Below, piece after piece: positions 36,042 through 44,826 of a stretch of DNA of 64,000 bases (positions within the stretch are counted from its first letter, which is position 1; the number at the start of each line of letters is the position of its first letter). The DNA comes from ZC4RG29 sp964521255. Its GTDB lineage: Bacteria; Bacteroidota; Bacteroidia; Cytophagales; Cyclobacteriaceae. Location of the stretch: contig CAZFRM010000023.1 in NCBI GenBank assembly GCA_964521255.1, positions 1-64,000 of the forward strand, read 5' to 3'. A program made the translations under genes and the position numbers. The notes under the pieces are model-generated. The model did not search any database, was not told the DNA's origin, and saw only the letters and a list, made by a program, of their open reading frames with translations.

Positions 36042-36854
36042 ATGATGGAAGGTTTACACAATCAGATGAAGGGATATGGCAATGGGATCGTCAATGGATT
36101 CATTCCTTATCTTATTTTATTTTTTACATTAACCTTATCAATTCACCAGGCCAATGCACAGCAGGCTGATGATTATGAAGAAAGAAAAAATACCATCAAG
36201 ATTGATGTGACAGGCGATTTATATTATCGCCGCTCTGCAATATTCTCTTATGAACGGCTTACTAAACCAAACCAGAGTTTTGCTTTTACTGCAGGATACA
36301 TGGAGTTTCCCAAGCTGACATCGCTGGGAGATAATATCAAATCAACCAGGGATGTAAAGCGCTCTGGTTTTAAAGTGGGGGGGGAATATCGTTTTTACCT
36401 GGCGAAGGAAAATAAATACAGTGCACCTCGCGGAGTGTACATTGGCCCTTATTTAAGTTATCTGAGTTTCACTAATCAACGTAACATTGAAAGCACTTTA
36501 GAAAGTGGGGAAGTGAAGTCTGGGTTTCTAAAAACTGATCTTGACGTAATAAATATTGGCGTCCAGTTAGGCTATCAATTTGTGCTGAACAACCGCTGGA
36601 CAATTGACCTTGTTTTTATCGGTCCTTCCGTTTCCCGCTATGCAGCCAAACTTAGTATCGATGGTAATTACAATATTGATGAAGAAGAATTATTACAAAA
36701 CGAGATTATACAAAAACTGATCAGCAAGTTTCCCCTGTTGGAAGACCTTATCCAGGACAAAACTGTAGATGCGAATGGCAAGCTTGATTCCTGGGCGTAT
36801 GGATATCGGTACCAGTTTTTGATAGGATACCATTTTGGAAGGAAGAAGAAATAA
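36042..36854 (+). CDS. Outer-membrane beta-barrel protein
   Basis: A 270-residue exported protein; the signal segment is IPYLILFFTLTLSIHQANAQ. The second in-frame methionine (residue 9, MKGYGNG) could equally be the start. Repeated amphipathic strands (FAFTAGYMEF, FKVGGEYRFYLA, VYIGPYLSYLSF, GVQLGYQFVLN) fit a DUF3575-like small barrel. It ends with a basic tail (YHFGRKKK). No specific function is known. Confidence 0.75.
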   Translation: MMEGLHNQMKGYGNGIVNGFIPYLILFFTLTLSIHQANAQQADDYEERKNTIKIDVTGDLYYRRSAIFSYERLTKPNQSFAFTAGYMEFPKLTSLGDNIKSTRDVKRSGFKVGGEYRFYLAKENKYSAPRGVYIGPYLSYLSFTNQRNIESTLESGEVKSGFLKTDLDVINIGVQLGYQFVLNNRWTIDLVFIGPSVSRYAAKLSIDGNYNIDEEELLQNEIIQKLISKFPLLEDLIQDKTVDANGKLDSWAYGYRYQFLIGYHFGRKKK

Positions 36855-36887
36855 ATGAATTTACTCGTCATGCCGATAGCTGGAGTT

Positions 36888-37006
36888 TAAATAGAACTAC
36901 GCACTATCCGTTCGGCATCCCCTGAATAGCTCACCAAAATAGAACCACGAAATATTTTTTGCACATTTAAATAGACCTACAAACTGAGCGGACAGAATTT
37001 AACAAA
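36888..37006. repeat. IS21-like end remnant, copy 1
   Basis: Within a 334-bp gene-free stretch (36855-37188), a 13-bp motif recurs three times: TAAATAGAACTAC (36888), AAAATAGAACCAC (36936) and TAAATAGACCTAC (36968). Multiple such subterminal repeats resemble IS21-family ends. The segment 36926-37006 recurs nearly identically at 37872-37954. No transposase gene is present. The rest of the gap shows nothing recognisable. Confidence 0.55.
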
Positions 37007-37188
37007 GCTCCCTGGCCTTGCGTATCATAGTGCTTGCGCCAAAACTTGGTTGAACACACACTTCCGAATATTTCATTTTATACAAACAATTCTTTGTCGA
37101 ATATGTTGTCCATTAGAGAATCAGTTTATCATACATAAGCTGAAGCACAGGAGTCTACCGAATTCAATTATTAATAAAACCTAATACT

Positions 37189-37749
37189 ATGGAAACAATC
37201 TTTAGAAAGTGGTGGGTTATTCTGCTGCAAGGAATTTTTCTGATCATCCTTGGATTTTTCTTCTTTAACAATCCTATGGAAACACTCGCTGCCGTATCCT
37301 TGTGGATTGGGCTGCTCACCCTGGCGGCAGGTATTATGGGCATCATCGGGCACTTTATGATAGAGAAGGAAGAGCGGGAAAGCGGTGTGTTCTGGTGGAG
37401 CCTTATCACGTTGCTTTTTGGTATCTTACTGGTAACAAGATTGGGCCTTACCATGAAAACCATTACCGTTCTTTTTGGTATATGGATGCTGATAACAGGG
37501 TGGTGGCTTACCTCTACCGGATGGGAGAGCAGACAAAATGGAGCTAACGGCTGGCTTATGCTTATTGTAGGTGTTTTATCCATTATTGCAGGCATTGCTG
37601 TCATCTTCAATCTCGGCGTCGGTGCGATTTGGATCAGTACGTTGCTGGGACTTCAGGCGCTCATGGCAGGTATCGGCCTTGTCGTGTTGAGCCTTGTAAA
37701 ACGAAACGTAGTTAAAAAGATAAAAGACAGGATAGCCCATTCACATTGA
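37189..37749 (+). CDS. HdeD/DUF308-family membrane protein
   Basis: A 186-residue inner-membrane protein with about six helices (WWVILLQGIFLIILGFFFF, LWIGLLTLAAGIMGIIG, SLITLLFGILL, FGIWMLITGWWL, LIVGVLSIIAGIAV, TLLGLQALMAGIGLVVL). This is the DUF308 pattern of HdeD, linked to acid resistance in enterics, but most members are uncharacterised. The ATG follows a plausible purine-poor leader. It is flanked by direct copies of an IS21-like end remnant and followed by a clear terminator. Confidence 0.88.
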   Translation: METIFRKWWVILLQGIFLIILGFFFFNNPMETLAAVSLWIGLLTLAAGIMGIIGHFMIEKEERESGVFWWSLITLLFGILLVTRLGLTMKTITVLFGIWMLITGWWLTSTGWESRQNGANGWLMLIVGVLSIIAGIAVIFNLGVGAIWISTLLGLQALMAGIGLVVLSLVKRNVVKKIKDRIAHSH

Positions 37750-37774
37750 GCGGAATGCTTTGAAGAATATGATT

Positions 37775-37801
37775 AGGCCGTACGAAAGTACGGCCTTTTT
37801 G
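37775..37801 (+). terminator. Rho-independent terminator after HdeD-like gene
   Basis: Perfect 9-bp arms AGGCCGTAC and GTACGGCCT with a GAAA tetraloop, followed by a T-tract. It lies 25 bp after the stop codon. Confidence 0.92.
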
Positions 37802-37840
37802 TTTTATAGTATCTGTTTTGTCATTGGCATAGCAGGAGTT

Positions 37841-37954
37841 GAAATAGAAGTATGCACGACCTGTTCTCCCGATAGCTCACCAAAATAGAACCACGAAATA
37901 TTTTTTGCATACTTAAATAGACCTACAAACTGAGCGGACAGAATTTTTAACAAA
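37841..37954. repeat. IS21-like end remnant, copy 2
   Basis: A near-identical, same-orientation copy of the repeat at 36926-37006 occupies 37872-37954 and is preceded by a related GAAATAGAAGTAT motif at 37841. The remainder of the 406-bp gene-free gap (37750-38155) contains the terminator above and no other feature I can support. Confidence 0.55.
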
Positions 37955-38155
37955 ACTCTCCATCACTCTTTCGATTAAGTAAACAATAGGAAGGCTGAAT
38001 ACGCGTCAGGCAGCGCACGACCCTTCCGCCAGAAGTCGGGCAAAGCAGAATAACATGATCTGGATTACACGAAGGGGATATTTCGTTATAGGAGTGGATT
38101 GTTTCAGGTCGTAATATAAATTACCTTAAATTCACCAACTTAAAATATATCGTCT

Positions 38156-39025
38156 ATGAAATATAATATGTTACTGCTCTTCGCGATACTGTTTGCAGCA
38201 TGCCAGTCCTCTAAAAAAGAAACCCCTGAGGAAACTGTAACGGAATCCTCTTCACCCACATTAACGATGAAATGGGAAACCGATACTGTACTCACCACCT
38301 GCGAGTCGGTAATTTATGATCCGGCCAATGATATCCTTTACGTAGCCAATATTAACGGTGTACCCGATGTCAAAGATGGAAACGGCTTCATCTCCCGTGT
38401 ATCACTGGATGGCAAAGTAACCACGACACAGTGGGTAACCGGGATGGACGCTCCGAAAGGAATGGGCATCTATAACGGGAAATTATACGTGACGGATATC
38501 GACCGCATTCATGAAATTGACATTGCTTCCGGCAAGATATCAAATACCTATCCCGCCGAAGGTGCAACCTTTCTTAATGACATTACCGTCGATGAGTCGG
38601 GTAAAGTCTATATCAGTGATTCCGGTATGGGAAACATTCTGCTGCTTGACAACGGAACCGTAACGGTGTGGATGTCTGGGTTAGAGGGACCGAATGGCCT
38701 ACTGGCTGAAGGAGACAACCTGAAGATGGCCTCATTCGCTGCCGGGACCTTCAATACAATAGACCGTAACAAACAGGTTACCCTGGTTGCGGACAACATT
38801 GAGAACGGCGATGGCGTGAAGGCGGTTGGTGATGGCGGATACCTGGTCTCCAGTTGGAATGGCATGGTTCACTACGTAGACCCTGACGGAAAAGCAAAAT
38901 TGATTCTGGATACCCGCGCCGACTCGGTCAACGCTGCGGACATTGAATATATTGCCGATAAAAAACTACTGCTCGTACCCGGGTTCTTTAAAAATAAAGT
39001 GATCGCGTACGAGTTAAGTAACTAA
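38156..39025 (+). CDS. SMP-30/gluconolactonase-like lipoprotein
   Basis: A 289-residue lipoprotein (lipobox ILFAAC) with a six-bladed propeller of the SMP-30/lactonase superfamily. Blade motifs include ILYVANINGVPDV, GKLYVTDIDRIHEID, DITVDESGKVYISDSG and NGLLAEGDNLKMA. The family opens sugar lactones using one bound metal; the metal ligands are plausible (an early Glu, Asn, Asp) but not certain. It stands alone and ends with a terminator-like hairpin. A function as a binding propeller rather than an enzyme cannot be excluded. Confidence 0.8.
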   Translation: MKYNMLLLFAILFAACQSSKKETPEETVTESSSPTLTMKWETDTVLTTCESVIYDPANDILYVANINGVPDVKDGNGFISRVSLDGKVTTTQWVTGMDAPKGMGIYNGKLYVTDIDRIHEIDIASGKISNTYPAEGATFLNDITVDESGKVYISDSGMGNILLLDNGTVTVWMSGLEGPNGLLAEGDNLKMASFAAGTFNTIDRNKQVTLVADNIENGDGVKAVGDGGYLVSSWNGMVHYVDPDGKAKLILDTRADSVNAADIEYIADKKLLLVPGFFKNKVIAYELSN

Positions 39026-39044
39026 CCTTAATTTCTTCCACTCT

Positions 39045-39074
39045 CGCAGAGCCTCCCACCTGGGGGACTCTGCG
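39045..39074 (+). terminator. Terminator-like hairpin
   Basis: CGCAGAG at 39045 pairs with CTCTGCG ending at 39074, and the inner CCTCCC/GGGGG extends the stem. A short T-rich stretch follows. It lies 20 bp after the SMP-30-like gene. Confidence 0.65.
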
Positions 39075-39284
39075 TTTCTGTGTCGTACCTTTTGTATTAC
39101 TCTTCATCCTTTGTCAAATCAATATCTTTCAGCACTATATAATTCCTTTGCACACGCATCGTTTTTTCATTTGTTCGATTTATACTACTATTCTATTTTT
39201 ACAAATAGGCTATTGGTTTACTTAAGCTTGTAACCCCGAAGCGCAGCGTCCCCGAGGCGGGAGACTAGACAAAACTTAAAAGCA

Positions 39285-39641
39285 TTGTTTATGGAAATAA
39301 ATCTTCAAGGTCGGCACGGTGGAGGCTTCTCACAGTGCGGATCACAATGTTCTTTTTGTAAAAGAACCCTTTATAAATTCCGCCTGCTGGAATTTAAAGT
39401 CACGGATGCGCCGTTGAATATGTATCGAATGGTGGTGACCTATGAAAATGGAATGCTCGATAACATTGAAGTCAGGCAGGAAATTCCACAAGGGGGTGAG
39501 AGTCGTGTGATTGACTTAAAGGTGAAGGATTAGAAAGATTGAATTCTGGTATGGATACTAAAGGTCCTAATAAAGGACAGGGACGATGTAACTGTATTTG
39601 GGAAGAAAGTAGAGTCAATTTATAAACTGGAGATTTCTCAG
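39285..39641 (+). pseudogene. DUF2541-like gene with several frameshifts
   Basis: One small secreted-type beta-sandwich protein is readable only by switching frames. ADHNVLFVK is in frame +1. FKVTDAPLNMYRMVVTYENG through IPQGGESRVIDL is in frame 0. RKIEFWYGY near 39532 is in frame +1 again, and VTVFGKKVES at 39588 is back in frame 0. At least three indels have destroyed it, and no signal peptide can be read. The upstream 39215-39284 and downstream 39642-39971 stretches show no other feature. Confidence 0.7.
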
Positions 39642-39971
39642 GCTGATAGTCACCTATAATATCGGATAAAGCAGAATCTATTTCGTGCGCCGGTTCCAAT
39701 TAAATACCCTCAAAAAAAATGATTAACAAACTTCAACAGGGGTTAAACATTTATACCATCTCCTTGTTCTGATGTTAAGGAAATTAATCCATTCCCGAGC
39801 TACTGCGACCTTAACCAACAACATTATATGAAGAATTTTACTAAGCCAGCTTTGTTCCTTTCATACATGGTTGGTTGGGGGTATGGTTAAGTTTTAATGA
39901 GATCACATTGATATTTTTGCGGGTGGCAAATTTTTATCGAATAACAAAACCAATCAAAAAAAAATCACCAT

Positions 39972-40991
39972 ATGGCTATGCAAAAAGTATTTCTTCTAAC
40001 ACTGTTTTTTGTTCTCCTAACAGTTTCCGTATTCAGCCAGGACTCACTGGTTCTTAAAAACAATGATTTCATCGCAGGCGAAATAAAAGGTATGGACCGG
40101 GGTGTACTGACGATAGAAACAGATTACAGCAAAAATGATTTTACCGTTGAATGGAGCGGCGTCAAACAGATCTTTACTAAGACTCAGTTCCTGATCACAC
40201 TCACGGATGGAGATCGAATCACGGGCACTTTGACGTCGGTAGATTCTGCCAATGTCACTATCCAGAGTAATGATGGGCAAACTCATCAGCATTTGTTAAA
40301 CGACCTTGTAGTACTGAAATCAATAAGCGACAAATTTTGGGACCGGATTCACGCAGCGATCAGTGTGGGATACAGTTTGACCCGTGCTCAAACATTACGA
40401 CAGCTTTCTATGCGAAGCAACGTGGGCTATCTTACTGAACGATGGTCGGCAGACGTATCCTATAATACGTTTGAATCCAGTCAGGATGAGACAGTGGATA
40501 TTCGACGCAAAGATGGGGGCGCTAACTTTAATTATTTTTTACCCCGCGATTGGTATATACCCATTTCGACGACATTTCTTTCCAACACAGAACAAAAAAT
40601 TGATTTGCGCTTATTGGGCAAGGCCGGTATCGGAAAATATTTAATCCATAAAAACCAGGCATACTGGGGAGTATCCGCCGGAGCGAACGTTAACTATGAA
40701 GACTTTACTGATGAAACTGTTGCCCGCACAAGCTGGGAGGCATTTATCGGCACGGAATTAAATATTTTTGATATGGGCGATCTCACGTTGTTAACAAGAG
40801 CAGTAGCCTATCCCAGTCTAACAGAATCCGGACGGTTTCGCGCAGATTTTACATTTGATATGAAGTATGATTTGCCCTATGATTTTTACATACAGTTGGG
40901 CTACACGCTGAATTATGATAATCGTCCCGTCGAAGGAGCGCCGGAGGGTGATTATGTTTTCCAGACTACGTTCGGTTGGTCGTGGGATTAA
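39972..40991 (+). CDS. DUF481-family outer-membrane protein
   Basis: A 339-residue exported protein with signal peptide (ends VSVFSQDS). The N-terminal half has short repeated beta motifs (DFIAGEIKGMDRGVLTIETD, GDRITGTLTSVDSANVTI). The C-terminal half is a DUF481 barrel (DRIHAAISVGYSLTRAQT, ADVSYNTFESSQDE, YFLPRDWYIPIST, YWGVSAGANVNYEDF) ending FQTTFGWSWD. The start may also be the second ATG at 39978. Members are often salt- or stress-related, with unknown mechanism. Confidence 0.87.
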   Translation: MAMQKVFLLTLFFVLLTVSVFSQDSLVLKNNDFIAGEIKGMDRGVLTIETDYSKNDFTVEWSGVKQIFTKTQFLITLTDGDRITGTLTSVDSANVTIQSNDGQTHQHLLNDLVVLKSISDKFWDRIHAAISVGYSLTRAQTLRQLSMRSNVGYLTERWSADVSYNTFESSQDETVDIRRKDGGANFNYFLPRDWYIPISTTFLSNTEQKIDLRLLGKAGIGKYLIHKNQAYWGVSAGANVNYEDFTDETVARTSWEAFIGTELNIFDMGDLTLLTRAVAYPSLTESGRFRADFTFDMKYDLPYDFYIQLGYTLNYDNRPVEGAPEGDYVFQTTFGWSWD

Positions 40992-41040
40992 CGGATCGTT
41001 ATGACGCGATTCCTTTCTTGCAACGAAATAAACACCTTAT

Positions 41041-41628
41041 ATGAAAAAAGTATTTCAGAATTTACGGGATACGGTCATTGCCGGGATTCTCTTCCTTTTA
41101 CCCTTCCTTATTTTGTTTGTGTTGATATCGAAGGTATTCCAGTTTTTCAACTCGTTTACAACCAAAATAGCCAATCTGTTTGGCTTACCGAGCATCGCCG
41201 GTATTTCTTCTTCTACTATCATCGGCACGCTTGGTTTCATTGCTCTCTGTTTACTATGTGGCTATTTGGTAAGGATTGCATACTTCAAGCAAATCAGAAA
41301 GTGGATCGATGAAAAGTTGCGGAGCCTTATTCCGGGGTATGAGCTTTATCATGAGATGGCCGTAGCCAAGCTGGTTAACCAGGAAGAAGCGCTTCCTTAC
41401 GAAATGGCAGTCTGGGTAAAAAGAGGAGATGTTATGCAGCCAGGATTTTTAATGGAAACTATGCCCGATGGTAAACCTGTTGTTTTTTTTCCCAGTGCTG
41501 GTGATGTAAAAAATGGGTTAGTTGTAATAGTGGATTCTTCAGCTATTAAACGATGTCCTGGCATTGATATGAAGCAATTCAAACTGGCGCTCTCTAATCT
41601 GGGTTTGGGAATTTCAAAATTAGGGTAG
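41041..41628 (+). CDS. DUF502-family inner-membrane protein
   Basis: A 195-residue protein with two membrane helices near the N-terminus (TVIAGILFLLPFLILFVLIS and IIGTLGFIALCLLCGYLV). The soluble part contains LIPGYELYHEMAVAKL and VVFFPSAGDVKNGLVVIV, the usual DUF502 features. It follows the DUF481 gene by 49 bp and may be co-transcribed. Function unknown. Confidence 0.88.
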   Translation: MKKVFQNLRDTVIAGILFLLPFLILFVLISKVFQFFNSFTTKIANLFGLPSIAGISSSTIIGTLGFIALCLLCGYLVRIAYFKQIRKWIDEKLRSLIPGYELYHEMAVAKLVNQEEALPYEMAVWVKRGDVMQPGFLMETMPDGKPVVFFPSAGDVKNGLVVIVDSSAIKRCPGIDMKQFKLALSNLGLGISKLG

Positions 41629-41732
41629 TGATTGGTGCGATACGTAGAAGCCATCTCAAAAATCAAAAATTTGGTGGCTCAAAAAGTTGAAATGACAAAG
41701 GAGGTTGTTCATTGGTAGTATTCATGGGGCAC

Positions 41733-41919
41733 CTTCGAAGCCGTCATCCCGATATTATCGGGATCCCCCATCAACTCGTCAAAATAGACCCACGCAACTG
41801 ATTTGGAGATGGCTGCGAAATTGGACCCCTCCGAATATCGCATCTCAGTGAAAATGCATCACTTTGTTCTCGTTCGCAGAAACGGGATCCCGATAATATC
41901 GGCATGACGTGCTTCGAAG
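41733..41919. repeat. MITE-like element with ~35-bp terminal inverted repeats around IS21-like motifs
   Basis: Arms at 41733-41767 and 41884-41919 are nearly exact inverted copies (CTTCGAAG outermost, then ATCCCGATATTATCGGGAT). The interior has AAAATAGACCCACGC and GAAATTGGACCCCTCCG, IS21-end-like repeats. A degraded half copy of another element (see 49435) lies at 41678-41697. Together these fill most of the gene-free gap 41629-42146; the rest shows nothing recognisable. Confidence 0.7.
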
Positions 41920-42146
41920 AGTGATAGCGTCTAAAAACCTTTCGGGTCAAAAAAGTTGGGTGTAAAAAAGTTGTCATTGGTGACTAGCGAATAATCTCCT
42001 CATAAACAGAGAATGTCTCGCTACCACTCAACATGACGTATGTATTTTTGAGTGGCTTCTAGTTGTATTTTAAATCGTATTGTTTCACCGGTACGCATTG
42101 TTTACCGATACTTCTGTGTACCTTATTGTACTCTAAAAAAACTCTT

Positions 42147-42602
42147 ATGCTCAAATCAACCCTGTTTTGCATTTTCATATTTACAATTCATATATGCTGT
42201 GCCCAGGATCACAAGGAAGTAGAAGCAACGATAAATGCGTTGGAACAAAAAGGTGTTAAAGGAATTCTGGCTTCTGACAGCAACATGCTTAAGCCATTAT
42301 GGGCGCCGGAATTTATGGTTAACACACCGCGTAATAATATTGCCGAAAACCGTAGTGCAGTTTTTAAAATTCAGCAGGCAGGAATGATTGACTACCGTTC
42401 CTATGAAAAAGAAATTGAAAAAATGCAGATTCATGACAACATCGTTGTCACCATGGGTAGTGAAACCTATGTGCCCAATGTTGACCTTCCCGGTGGTGTC
42501 AAGGCTGGTGAAACTGTAAAAAGGAGATTTACCAATGTGTGGATGAAACAAAACGGACAGTGGCTGCAGATAGCAAGACATGCTTCTATAATATGTAAGT
42601 GA
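42147..42602 (+). CDS. Exported NTF2/SnoaL-like protein (DUF4440 type)
   Basis: A 151-residue protein with signal peptide (LFCIFIFTIHICCAQD). The mature part has the NTF2-like pattern of DUF4440: VEATINALEQKGVKGILASD at the start and VKRRFTNVWMKQNGQWLQIARH at the end. The ATG at 42147 is preferred; the upstream 28 open codons are not protein-like. It may be a small-molecule binding or isomerase-like protein. The following 289 bp to the next gene show no feature I can support. Confidence 0.8.
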   Translation: MLKSTLFCIFIFTIHICCAQDHKEVEATINALEQKGVKGILASDSNMLKPLWAPEFMVNTPRNNIAENRSAVFKIQQAGMIDYRSYEKEIEKMQIHDNIVVTMGSETYVPNVDLPGGVKAGETVKRRFTNVWMKQNGQWLQIARHASIICK

Positions 42603-42891
42603 TATACAAGTCACTGAGAAGGGATGCAGCGTCAGTGAATTTTTAAATGTACTTAAGCTTCTATCTGAACAAGAGGTTGTCGAGGCTATCACCACATAAA
42701 ATAAATAAGCAGGTCAACAGAAAGCTCGATATGGTTACCAAACCATCGGGGCGAATAAATCCTATGTTTAACGCGTGGCCTCGGAGGCCCCGCTGGGACT
42801 CAATGAAGAAATTCAGGCATCCGGTACTTTCTCAGTGAATCAATACCGCACAGGCCATCTGTTAAAATACATGACACTCTGTTTCGGGAAG

Positions 42892-44166
42892 TTATCGCAT
42901 TTCGACACCAGTTTCTATCGGCTCAATTAAAGCCAGCTCCGGAATCGGAACGACAAATTTGCCACCCCATTCGGCTATGTAATGGTGAGTACTTACGATT
43001 TCGTCTTTCAGGTTCCATGGCAAGATGAACACGTAGTCTGGCTTAGTTTCCTTGATGTGCTCGGTTGGATAAATAGGAATCAATGTGCCGGGCAGGTAGT
43101 TGCCTTGCTTCACCGGGTTCCGGTCAACGGTGTAATCAAGGAAGTCAGTTCTTATCCCGCAATAATTTAGAAGCGTGTTACCTTTTCCCGGAGCGCCATA
43201 TCCGGCGACGGATTTTCCAGCACGTTTTGCATCGATTAAAAATTCAAGGATCTTACGCTTGGCTTCGTGGACCTTCTCGGTGAACGAACTGTAAAATTGA
43301 AGCGACCTCAACCCGAGTGCCGTTTCGCGATCTAATATCTCTTGCACCCGTTCTGAAACAGGCTTTGAGGAATCTTCTTCATGCCTGGCATATATGCGGA
43401 GTGATCCACCGTGAGTAGGTATTTCGTCAACATCGAACAACACAAGGCCGTTGTGTTTGAATATATCTTGTACAGTTCCAAAAGAAAGGTACGAGAAATG
43501 TTCGTGATAAATCGTATCAAACTGATTATGCTCAATCAGGCGCAATACATCGGGGAACTCCATCGTGGCAATGCCGTCCTCCCGGAGAAATATTTTAATA
43601 CCGCCGACCAGGTCGTTTATATCGGGTACATGTGCAAGGACGTTGTTGCCGATCAGCAAATCGGTCTTTCCATACTTCTTCACCAATTCTGTTGCCGTTT
43701 CAACGCCAAAGAATTTTACTTCGGTGCGAATTCCCTTCGCAACGGCGGCTGCGGCGACATTTGCTGCGGGCTCAATACCCAGAACAGGAATCTTTTTGTC
43801 CTGAAAATACTGAAGCAAATACCCGTCATTACTTGCCATTTCAGCGACAAGGCTCTTCTCATTGTAGCCGAAACGCCGCACCATCATATCCGTGTACCTG
43901 GATACGTGTTTCAACCACGAATCAGAGTAGGAAGAGAAGTACGCATAATCTTTAAAAATGTCAGACGGCGCGACGAATTCATTTAACTGGACAAGGAAGC
44001 ATTTTTCACAAACGAAAGCATGGAGCGGATAGAATGGTTCCATGCTGTTCAACTCACTTGGTTTTATGTGATCCTGACAAAGAGGCGACATACCAAGGTC
44101 AACAAAGGTGTGGCTCAATGCTGTGCCACAGAATCTGCAATAGCATTTGTGTGTGGGATTTTCCAT
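42892..44166 (-). CDS. Zinc-binding SAM-dependent C-methyltransferase
   Basis: A 424-residue enzyme of the NDP-hexose C-methyltransferase type. The N-terminal zinc domain has cysteines in CYCRFCG and CEKC. The SAM-binding core shows VAEMASNDGYLLQYF and LLIGNNVLAHVPDINDLVGG. The C-terminal domain has GKSVAGYGAPGKGNTLLNYC and FILPWNLKDEI, the pattern of the partner Methyltransf_14 domain. It likely methylates a nucleotide-linked keto-sugar for surface polysaccharide. No other sugar-nucleotide genes adjoin it, so it is an isolated member of that pathway here. Confidence 0.9.
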   Translation of the reverse strand: MENPTHKCYCRFCGTALSHTFVDLGMSPLCQDHIKPSELNSMEPFYPLHAFVCEKCFLVQLNEFVAPSDIFKDYAYFSSYSDSWLKHVSRYTDMMVRRFGYNEKSLVAEMASNDGYLLQYFQDKKIPVLGIEPAANVAAAAVAKGIRTEVKFFGVETATELVKKYGKTDLLIGNNVLAHVPDINDLVGGIKIFLREDGIATMEFPDVLRLIEHNQFDTIYHEHFSYLSFGTVQDIFKHNGLVLFDVDEIPTHGGSLRIYARHEEDSSKPVSERVQEILDRETALGLRSLQFYSSFTEKVHEAKRKILEFLIDAKRAGKSVAGYGAPGKGNTLLNYCGIRTDFLDYTVDRNPVKQGNYLPGTLIPIYPTEHIKETKPDYVFILPWNLKDEIVSTHHYIAEWGGKFVVPIPELALIEPIETGVEMR

Positions 44167-44396
44167 GACTGGTTTTCATAAAGTTTATGAATCAAGAACA
44201 CAGTAAACAACAATAAAGTTAAATGTAAACTTCATAATTAGTTATCAAATACCTGTTAAACAATCCGGCAAGATGTCTTCACAGCGAGTGTCAAGAGGGC
44301 AACCTGTTCGTATAAACCTGTTTCAGGACAAGACACACCCAAATTTGGGCAATTCATTGAGAAGCACCACAAAAAATATTTTGTCATAATGAAACT

Positions 44397-44418
44397 TTAA
44401 TCGTAATATTACGATTAA
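44397..44418. promoter_or_regulatory. Perfect 22-bp palindrome, ArsR operator
   Basis: A perfect palindrome with half-site TTAATCGTAAT lies 6 bp before the arsR start codon. A near copy precedes arsM. Size and position match ArsR/SmtB operators overlapping the promoter. Confidence 0.85.
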
Positions 44419-44424
44419 AGGAAC

Positions 44425-44751
44425 ATGGGACTCACCAAGACAGAGGAATTCACAAAAGCACAAAATGACCTGGCCATTTTCACGAAGGCATTGGGTCATC
44501 CTGCTCGTATTGCTATTCTTCAATTTTTGATCAAGACCAAGTCGTGTATGTGCGGCGATATTGTTGATGAGTTGCCTTTGTCACAGTCAACGGTCTCACA
44601 ACACCTGAGCGAATTAAAAAAGGCCGGTCTTATTAAAGGAGATATCGAAGGTCCAAGCGTATGCTATTGTGTCGATGAGAAAGTTTGGAACAAAGCCAAA
44701 AAAATGGTTGGCGATCTGTTTGAAAGCTATAAAGGATCGGATTGCTGCTGA
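44425..44751 (+). CDS. arsR: ArsR-family arsenic-responsive repressor
   Basis: A 108-residue winged-helix repressor. The recognition helix is SQSTVSQHLSELKKAGLI, preceded by CMCGDIVDELPL, in which the cysteines next to the helix (SCMCGD) are the classic As(III) sensor. Extra cysteines occur in VCYCVDE and at the C-terminus (GSDCC), as in related ArsR types. Binding of arsenite should release it from the palindromes at 44397 and 44769 and switch on the three-gene unit. Confidence 0.93.
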   Translation: MGLTKTEEFTKAQNDLAIFTKALGHPARIAILQFLIKTKSCMCGDIVDELPLSQSTVSQHLSELKKAGLIKGDIEGPSVCYCVDEKVWNKAKKMVGDLFESYKGSDCC

Positions 44752-44768
44752 CTATTTTTTTGCTTCGA

Positions 44769-44790
44769 TTAATCGCAATATTACGATAAT
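44769..44790. promoter_or_regulatory. Second ArsR operator, before arsM
   Basis: A near-palindrome (TTAATCGCAATATTACGATA) sharing the arsR operator sequence, located 37 bp before the arsM start. It suggests an additional, separately controlled promoter for arsM. Confidence 0.72.
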
Positions 44791-44826
44791 AAGAATACGA
44801 TAATAACAAACTAAACACCCCTTATC

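Noticed and set aside
36855..39284. tRNA or other structured RNA genes in the large intergenic gaps
   Set aside because: No cloverleaf-like arms or CCA-type ends were found; the visible structure is explained by terminators and dispersed repeats.
42603..42891. Possible coding remnant in the gap before the C-methyltransferase gene
   Set aside because: Short open stretches exist in several frames but no conserved motif or consistent frame could be recognised.
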